From: Acidobacteriaceae bacterium TAA 166
GTDB taxonomy: Bacteria; Acidobacteriota; Terriglobia; Terriglobales; Acidobacteriaceae
DNA length: 64,000 nucleotides
Direction: 5' to 3'
Assembly (NCBI GenBank): GCA_000421065.1
Contig: ATWD01000001.1
Coordinates: 558,001 to 622,000, forward strand
Under the pieces are notes generated by a model. The model was not told where the DNA came from. It saw only the letters and a list, made by a program, of their open reading frames with translations, and did no database searches. Both the position numbers and the translations under genes were made by a program. Of this stretch, positions 59,815 to 64,000 are shown in pieces (position 1 is the first letter of the stretch; each line of letters begins with the position of its first letter).

Positions 59815-61440
59815 TTACTTCCTGTGGTGACGAGCCGCCGGGCGAGTGCGAGGAACCGCTTTCACTTCGCTCTCGTCGACCGCCGTGAGGCCGGTCTGAT
59901 CGAAGTTCGCCCCGGTCGGGATCAGGGTGGAGGAGACCGACTTGCCGTCCTGCGATCCGGTATAGACCGAGATACGGCTGGCATCGATGCCCTTCTCTGT
60001 GACCAGGTACTCCTTCGTGTTGACTGCGCGGGCTGCGGCAGCCTTGGTTCCGGCCTTCTCGTTGCCAGCGGCGTTTCCGACGACGGCAAGTTTGGCATCG
60101 GAGGAGCGCTGCAGGTTCAGAGCAACGTCATCGAGGCAGGCCTTGGCTTCGTTGTCGACGCGGGTCGGACGACGCTTGTCACGATCGAAGTTGATCGAGC
60201 AGAGGCTGGTCGTCGTGGGAGCCGGCGGCGGCGGCGGAGCATTGACCGTCACGGAGGCGGTGCAGGAGGCCGACTGGCCCTTGTCGTCCACCACGTTCGC
60301 GGTCACGGTGATGGTTCCCGGAGCAGCGCCAGTGGTGTTGAGGGTGGCGGTCGAGGTGTTTCCGGTGACCGATCCAGCCGTCGAGCTATAGCTGTAGGTC
60401 AGAGGACGATTCTGCGGGCTGGTTCCGGTCGCGGTGATTGTGGCCGAATCGCCAGGAGCAACCGTCGAGGGATTCGCCGAGCAGGTGACCGTCGGAGGCT
60501 GGAACTGCTGAATGGTGAACGGAGCCGAGCAATCCGCCATCTCGCCGGGCTTGTTGCCCTCGGTGACATGACCCTTGACGGTGTAGCTGCCAGGGTTGAG
60601 GTTCGTCGTGGCAACGTTGGCCGTCGTGTCGGTGCCGGAGACCGTACCGCCGTCCGAGGTCCAGTTATAGGTCGCGGTCTTCTTCGGGTTCAGGTTGGCC
60701 GCAGTACCGGTCACAGTGATCGGGTCACCCGGGTAAGCGGTTGAAGGCGAAGCCGAGCAGGTAAAGGTAACAGGGGGAGGAGGAATGATGTGACCGAAGT
60801 GCGTCACGATACCCGTGCTGAGATCTACGCCACTGAGGTTGGCGCGGCCACCCGTCGGAGCGCTCGGAGGAGGGGTATAAGGTCCGAAGTTCGCGTGAAT
60901 GTAGCGGTAGTCAGCTTCAAACAGGCGGAACGAGAAGCGGTGGTTGAAGAACGGAAGATCGTAGTCCATTCCGCCGCCGGCCGTCAGAGTCGGTCCCCAG
61001 GTCCAGGGCTGCTTGTAAGTGTCCGAGTTCGGTCCAGCCAGCTTACCTCCGCCAGCGAGACCATGCGCGAAGAGCGTGAAGTTCTGCATGGGAGCACGGA
61101 AGATCGGACCAGCCGAAGCGCTGTACAGGCCGTCGTTGTTTCCGTCCGGATGAGCCACGAAGTTAATCTCGCCACCGAAGTATTTATTGAAATAGTAAGC
61201 TCCGCTGGCAATCGCTCCGATATCAACCGAGCTGTAATTGACGCCCAAAGGCTTTACCTGACCGTGCGCTCCAAAGTAGGAATAGCCGGTGAAAAGATCG
61301 AAGCGAGAGGGGTTAACGCCCGTGGGGGCGGCTGTGCTGGGCGCACTGGGAGTCTGCGCACCCAGACTCGCGGCTCCTAAACTGACTGCACATGCAGCCA
61401 GCAAGAACCGGCCAAAACTACGTAAAGGGCTATAAACCAT
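59815..61440 (-). CDS. OmpA-like outer-membrane protein with Ig-like repeats
   Basis: A 541-residue exported protein. The signal peptide (MVYSPLRSFGRFLLAACAVS) is followed by an OmpA-type beta-barrel (RFDLFTGYSYFGAHGQVKPL to GGRANLSGVDLSTGIVTHFG). Next are two Ig-like repeats starting FTCSASPSTAYPGDPITVTG and VTCSANPSTVAPGDSATITA. The C-terminal OmpA-like peptidoglycan-binding-type domain (LCSINFDRDKRRPTRVDNEA to EYLVTEKGIDASRISVYTGS) closes it. It probably links the outer membrane to the cell wall. The start at 61440 gives the signal peptide and GGAGG at the right place. A basic tail RTRPAARHHRK ends the protein. Confidence 0.85.
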   Translation of the reverse strand: MVYSPLRSFGRFLLAACAVSLGAASLGAQTPSAPSTAAPTGVNPSRFDLFTGYSYFGAHGQVKPLGVNYSSVDIGAIASGAYYFNKYFGGEINFVAHPDGNNDGLYSASAGPIFRAPMQNFTLFAHGLAGGGKLAGPNSDTYKQPWTWGPTLTAGGGMDYDLPFFNHRFSFRLFEADYRYIHANFGPYTPPPSAPTGGRANLSGVDLSTGIVTHFGHIIPPPPVTFTCSASPSTAYPGDPITVTGTAANLNPKKTATYNWTSDGGTVSGTDTTANVATTNLNPGSYTVKGHVTEGNKPGEMADCSAPFTIQQFQPPTVTCSANPSTVAPGDSATITATGTSPQNRPLTYSYSSTAGSVTGNTSTATLNTTGAAPGTITVTANVVDDKGQSASCTASVTVNAPPPPPAPTTTSLCSINFDRDKRRPTRVDNEAKACLDDVALNLQRSSDAKLAVVGNAAGNEKAGTKAAAARAVNTKEYLVTEKGIDASRISVYTGSQDGKSVSSTLIPTGANFDQTGLTAVDESEVKAVPRTRPAARHHRK

Positions 61441-61679
61441 TCGACATCCTCCGCTCAAATTCTTCCAAGTTTCAGGAGCCAATCGTATCGGCTCAATCTC
61501 GTTGATATGCTGCTTCGATTCAGTAAAGCTTACCGCAGTTGCTAGCTGTACCGGTAAAAAAATACTCTCCGGCAACTATATTTTCAATACTTTACATCCA
61601 TTTTAGATATCGGGAAGGGCGGGAGAACCTTCCCAGTTATTACGGTCCAGAGCAATATGGGAGGCTATATCCGATTTCG

Positions 61680-62309
61680 TCAGTCGAGATTCAGGGTCTT
61701 GCGAATGGTCCCGCGCTCGTTCTGTATCTTCTCTTGTAACAGAGTGATAGCGTACAGCAGCTGTTCGGGCCGGGGCGGGCAGCCGGGAACATAAACATCG
61801 ACCGGAATGACCTGGTTGACTCCCTGAAGAAGAGCGTAATTATTGAAGACGCCTCCAGAGGTCGCGCACGCTCCCATCGAGATCACCCACTTCGGCTCCG
61901 GCATCTGCTCGTAAAGCCGGCGAATGACCGGCGCCATCTTCTGCGAGACGCGGCCGGCGATGATCATCAGATCGCTCTGCCGCGGCGAGGGACGAAACAC
62001 CTCCGCCCCGAAGCGGGCAATATCATAACGGGATCCGCCCATCGACATCATCTCGATCGCGCAGCAGGCCAGGCCGAAGGTCATCGGCCAGACTGAGTTC
62101 TTGCGAACCCAGTTGATCGCGGCATCGAGCGAGGCTAGCACGATTCCCTCCGGCTGGTCGTAGCCCCAGTTGACCTCCTTGAGCTTCTCCTGATTCTTCG
62201 CAAAGCTCTCGAGATTTCCGAAGAGATACCGGTCTCCCTTTTGAGGAACATCGGTGGGACGTCCACTGCTGGTGTTCTCTGCCGATCCTGTGCTCATAGC
62301 TTCCATCAT
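61680..62309 (-). CDS. nuoB: NADH-quinone oxidoreductase subunit B
   Basis: A 209-residue complex I subunit that carries cluster N2: [20 protein letters not shown] (the paired cysteines), [13 protein letters not shown] and [15 protein letters not shown] supply the other ligands. The N-terminus is about 45 residues longer than in E. coli's core. No other nuo gene is adjacent: downstream is the OmpA-like gene after 239 bp, upstream is glnD. Either the rest of complex I is elsewhere in the genome or nuoB is a separated paralogue. Confidence 0.95.
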   Translation of the reverse strand: MMEAMSTGSAENTSSGRPTDVPQKGDRYLFGNLESFAKNQEKLKEVNWGYDQPEGIVLASLDAAINWVRKNSVWPMTFGLACCAIEMMSMGGSRYDIARFGAEVFRPSPRQSDLMIIAGRVSQKMAPVIRRLYEQMPEPKWVISMGACATSGGVFNNYALLQGVNQVIPVDVYVPGCPPRPEQLLYAITLLQEKIQNERGTIRKTLNLD

Positions 62310-62392
62310 AAGTCCGGGAGGGCTCCTCGGGCGATGCTTTCCTGCAGTTCTCCCTGAAATCTTTCGGCCAGGGTCCTGTTCCGCAAGCGCTG

Positions 62393-64000
62393 CTAGGAGG
62401 CGGCGTTCTCTTCCATCGCCCGCAGCAGAGCCGAGCGAAGCGTATGCTGCTGCCTCTTCTGGAGCCTTTCGCCGTTGTGGGTCAGGTAAAAGACGTCGAT
62501 CGCGCTCTCCCCCTCCGTATCCACAAGAGCGACCTCGATATTGTGCCCCTGCGCGGCAAGCGTGAGGCTGAGCGCTCGGAGAAGACCGGGGACGTCCTGC
62601 GCGTTGACCTCAAGCAGAGTGCTATGGGAGGACGCCTCGTCATTGAACTCGACGCGGGGCTCGACGACGACCTTCGGGGCTTTGCGTCTGGCGCGACGCC
62701 TTCCGCTCAACAGCTTCTCGACCGACAAGGCGCCCGTCATCACGTCAAAGATGCTCTTGACGAAGCGCTCGTGCTCGGAGGCATTCATCTCCAGCGTGCG
62801 AAAGGTGTCGGTAAAACGGAAGCTGTCGACGACGATGCCTTGGCGATTGGAAAAGGCGTCCGCAGTCACGATGTTCATGCCCCAAGCTGCAAGCGCACCG
62901 GTCATGTTGGCGAAGAGAAGTGCTCGATCCGGCGTGACGACGGTCAACTCGCTGACCGTTGGAGCGTACCGGAAATCGAGCTGAACGCGATTGACGGACA
63001 GCTGCTCCGCCATGCGGAAGTGCGTGCGTATCTGGTCGGGAGATCGGGTTCGGACATAGCGTTCGGGAAACCCATCGAGATATTCGGCGACCGCGGAGCG
63101 CTGGTCCGGCATAAGCGCTGAGACGCGATCGACGAGCTCATGCGCCTCCTCTGCTCCGACGCGCTCATCGTCCACGCTGCGGTCGAGATAGTTGGCTGTG
63201 GCAATGTACAGCCGCCACAGGTTCTCCGCCTTCCAGGGCGTCAATGCGTCAGGATGAACGGCGTTGATATCCGCGTAGGTGAACAGAGTGAGCATGCGCA
63301 GGAGCTCTGGCGTCTGTACCTTGCCGGCGAAGGCCCGCACGGTCTCGGCGTCAAAGATATCGCGGCGCAGAGCCGAGGACATCTCAAGATGGTGGGTGAT
63401 GAGGCTGAGGACGAGATCGCTCTCGTAAAGATCGAGTTCAAGGCGCGCCAGCAGACCACGCGCCATACGTGCGCTCTCCGCCGCATGATCGCCGGTGCTG
63501 CGGCCCTTCCCCGTGTCATGCAAGAGAGCTGTCAGGTAGAGCAGCGCCGGATGGGGAAGCTCGCGCAAAAGTCCTCCGAAGCGAGAGGCCCACTCCTGGC
63601 GGGAGCCCCACTCGAGCTTCGAGGGGATCGGAGCGGATTCGAGTCCATGCAGCGTATCGATCAACACGAAAGTGTGCTCGTCGACGGTGTAACGGTGATA
63701 GGCGTCCCGGATCACGAGCGCATCGATGCCGTGGAACTCGGGAATGAGCAGTTCAAGGATTCCAGCAGCATGCATGGAACGAAGTGCGTTTCCGGCATAA
63801 GGACCGGTAAGGATCGCCTGCAGACGGCTCCAGAGAGAAGGTCCTTCCTCCAAATTCGAGGAGATCGAGGCCAGCGCCTGAGAGAGTCTCTCTTCCGTAT
63901 CGCGCCCAGGCGCATACCCCGTGCGGGCCATTGCGGCAAAGATCTCGAGAACGATCTCGGGATCCTGGGCCGGGTCATCCGCGCGTTCCTGCGCGGCCTC
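62393..64000 (-). CDS. glnD: PII uridylyltransferase/uridylyl-removing enzyme, 3' part
   Basis: The frame is open to the end of the window, leaving 535 C-terminal residues. GlnD adds or removes UMP on the nitrogen regulator PII. The HD domain is seen in [20 protein letters not shown] and [20 protein letters not shown]. Two C-terminal ACT domains follow ([20 protein letters not shown], and [20 protein letters not shown]). The nucleotidyltransferase domain lies outside. A gap of 83 bp separates it from nuoB. Confidence 0.93.
   Translation of the reverse strand, partial: EAAQERADDPAQDPEIVLEIFAAMARTGYAPGRDTEERLSQALASISSNLEEGPSLWSRLQAILTGPYAGNALRSMHAAGILELLIPEFHGIDALVIRDAYHRYTVDEHTFVLIDTLHGLESAPIPSKLEWGSRQEWASRFGGLLRELPHPALLYLTALLHDTGKGRSTGDHAAESARMARGLLARLELDLYESDLVLSLITHHLEMSSALRRDIFDAETVRAFAGKVQTPELLRMLTLFTYADINAVHPDALTPWKAENLWRLYIATANYLDRSVDDERVGAEEAHELVDRVSALMPDQRSAVAEYLDGFPERYVRTRSPDQIRTHFRMAEQLSVNRVQLDFRYAPTVSELTVVTPDRALLFANMTGALAAWGMNIVTADAFSNRQGIVVDSFRFTDTFRTLEMNASEHERFVKSIFDVMTGALSVEKLLSGRRRARRKAPKVVVEPRVEFNDEASSHSTLLEVNAQDVPGLLRALSLTLAAQGHNIEVALVDTEGESAIDVFYLTHNGERLQKRQQHTLRSALLRAMEENAAS

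Overview
This 64-kb window reads as chromosomal DNA of a high-GC Acidobacteriota, most likely class Terriglobia (Acidobacteriaceae-like). I infer this from an acidobacterial-type VWFA-related protein, two PEP-CTERM proteins, a DUF6807 protein behind a Gfo/Idh/MocA oxidoreductase, the futalosine menaquinone enzyme MqnE, SSS/FGGY/ROK sugar genes and a dense family of GGGCCCAC-containing palindromic repeats. No database search was possible, so the genus is not claimed.

Layout. 1-1130: end of a flagellar cluster (fliD 3' part, fliS). 1367-8605: Spy-like periplasmic protein, murA, a GNAT acetyltransferase, a LacI regulator with an MFS exporter, a PEP-CTERM protein with a 29-residue membrane peptide behind it, and a Ycf48-like beta-propeller. 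8702-16035: a 37-residue membrane peptide, a Tat-exported GH79-like hydrolase, ppk1, a secreted protein and mutL. 16444-29675: a small basic protein, an ICMT-like methyltransferase, a second PEP-CTERM protein, the Gfo/Idh/MocA-DUF6807 pair, a Tat-exported HisC-like aminotransferase, pyruvate kinase, YihY, a thioredoxin, a VWA protein and a PAS-GGDEF-EAL regulator. 29700-33200 is an accessory patch: an IS30-family transposase, a differently composed amidohydrolase, and a decayed 3' end of a MobF/TrwC-type relaxase. 33210-38063: a GlsB-like protein, a histidine kinase, a probable polyphosphate glucokinase, a TonB-domain protein and a RES/Xre toxin-antitoxin pair. 38211-49812 (minus): rplA-rplJ-rplL-rpoB-rpoC. 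49982-56318 (minus): a five-gene sugar operon (ROK regulator, xylulokinase, SSS symporter, small membrane protein, FucI-like isomerase). 56450-64000 (minus): mqnE, a BNR-repeat exported protein, an OmpA-like protein, nuoB and partial glnD.

The most unusual structure is a family of interspersed REP-like palindromes: six long (about 170-230 bp) and four short copies, whose ends share GGGCCCACT and whose interiors fold back on themselves. One copy lies in frame between the SD-supported ATG and the signal-peptide core of the DUF6807 gene. Other items to check are the transposase whose Shine-Dalgarno sits inside a 40-bp perfect palindrome, three very small candidate genes, and a ribosomal/RNA polymerase operon that begins at rplA without rplK-nusG-secE.
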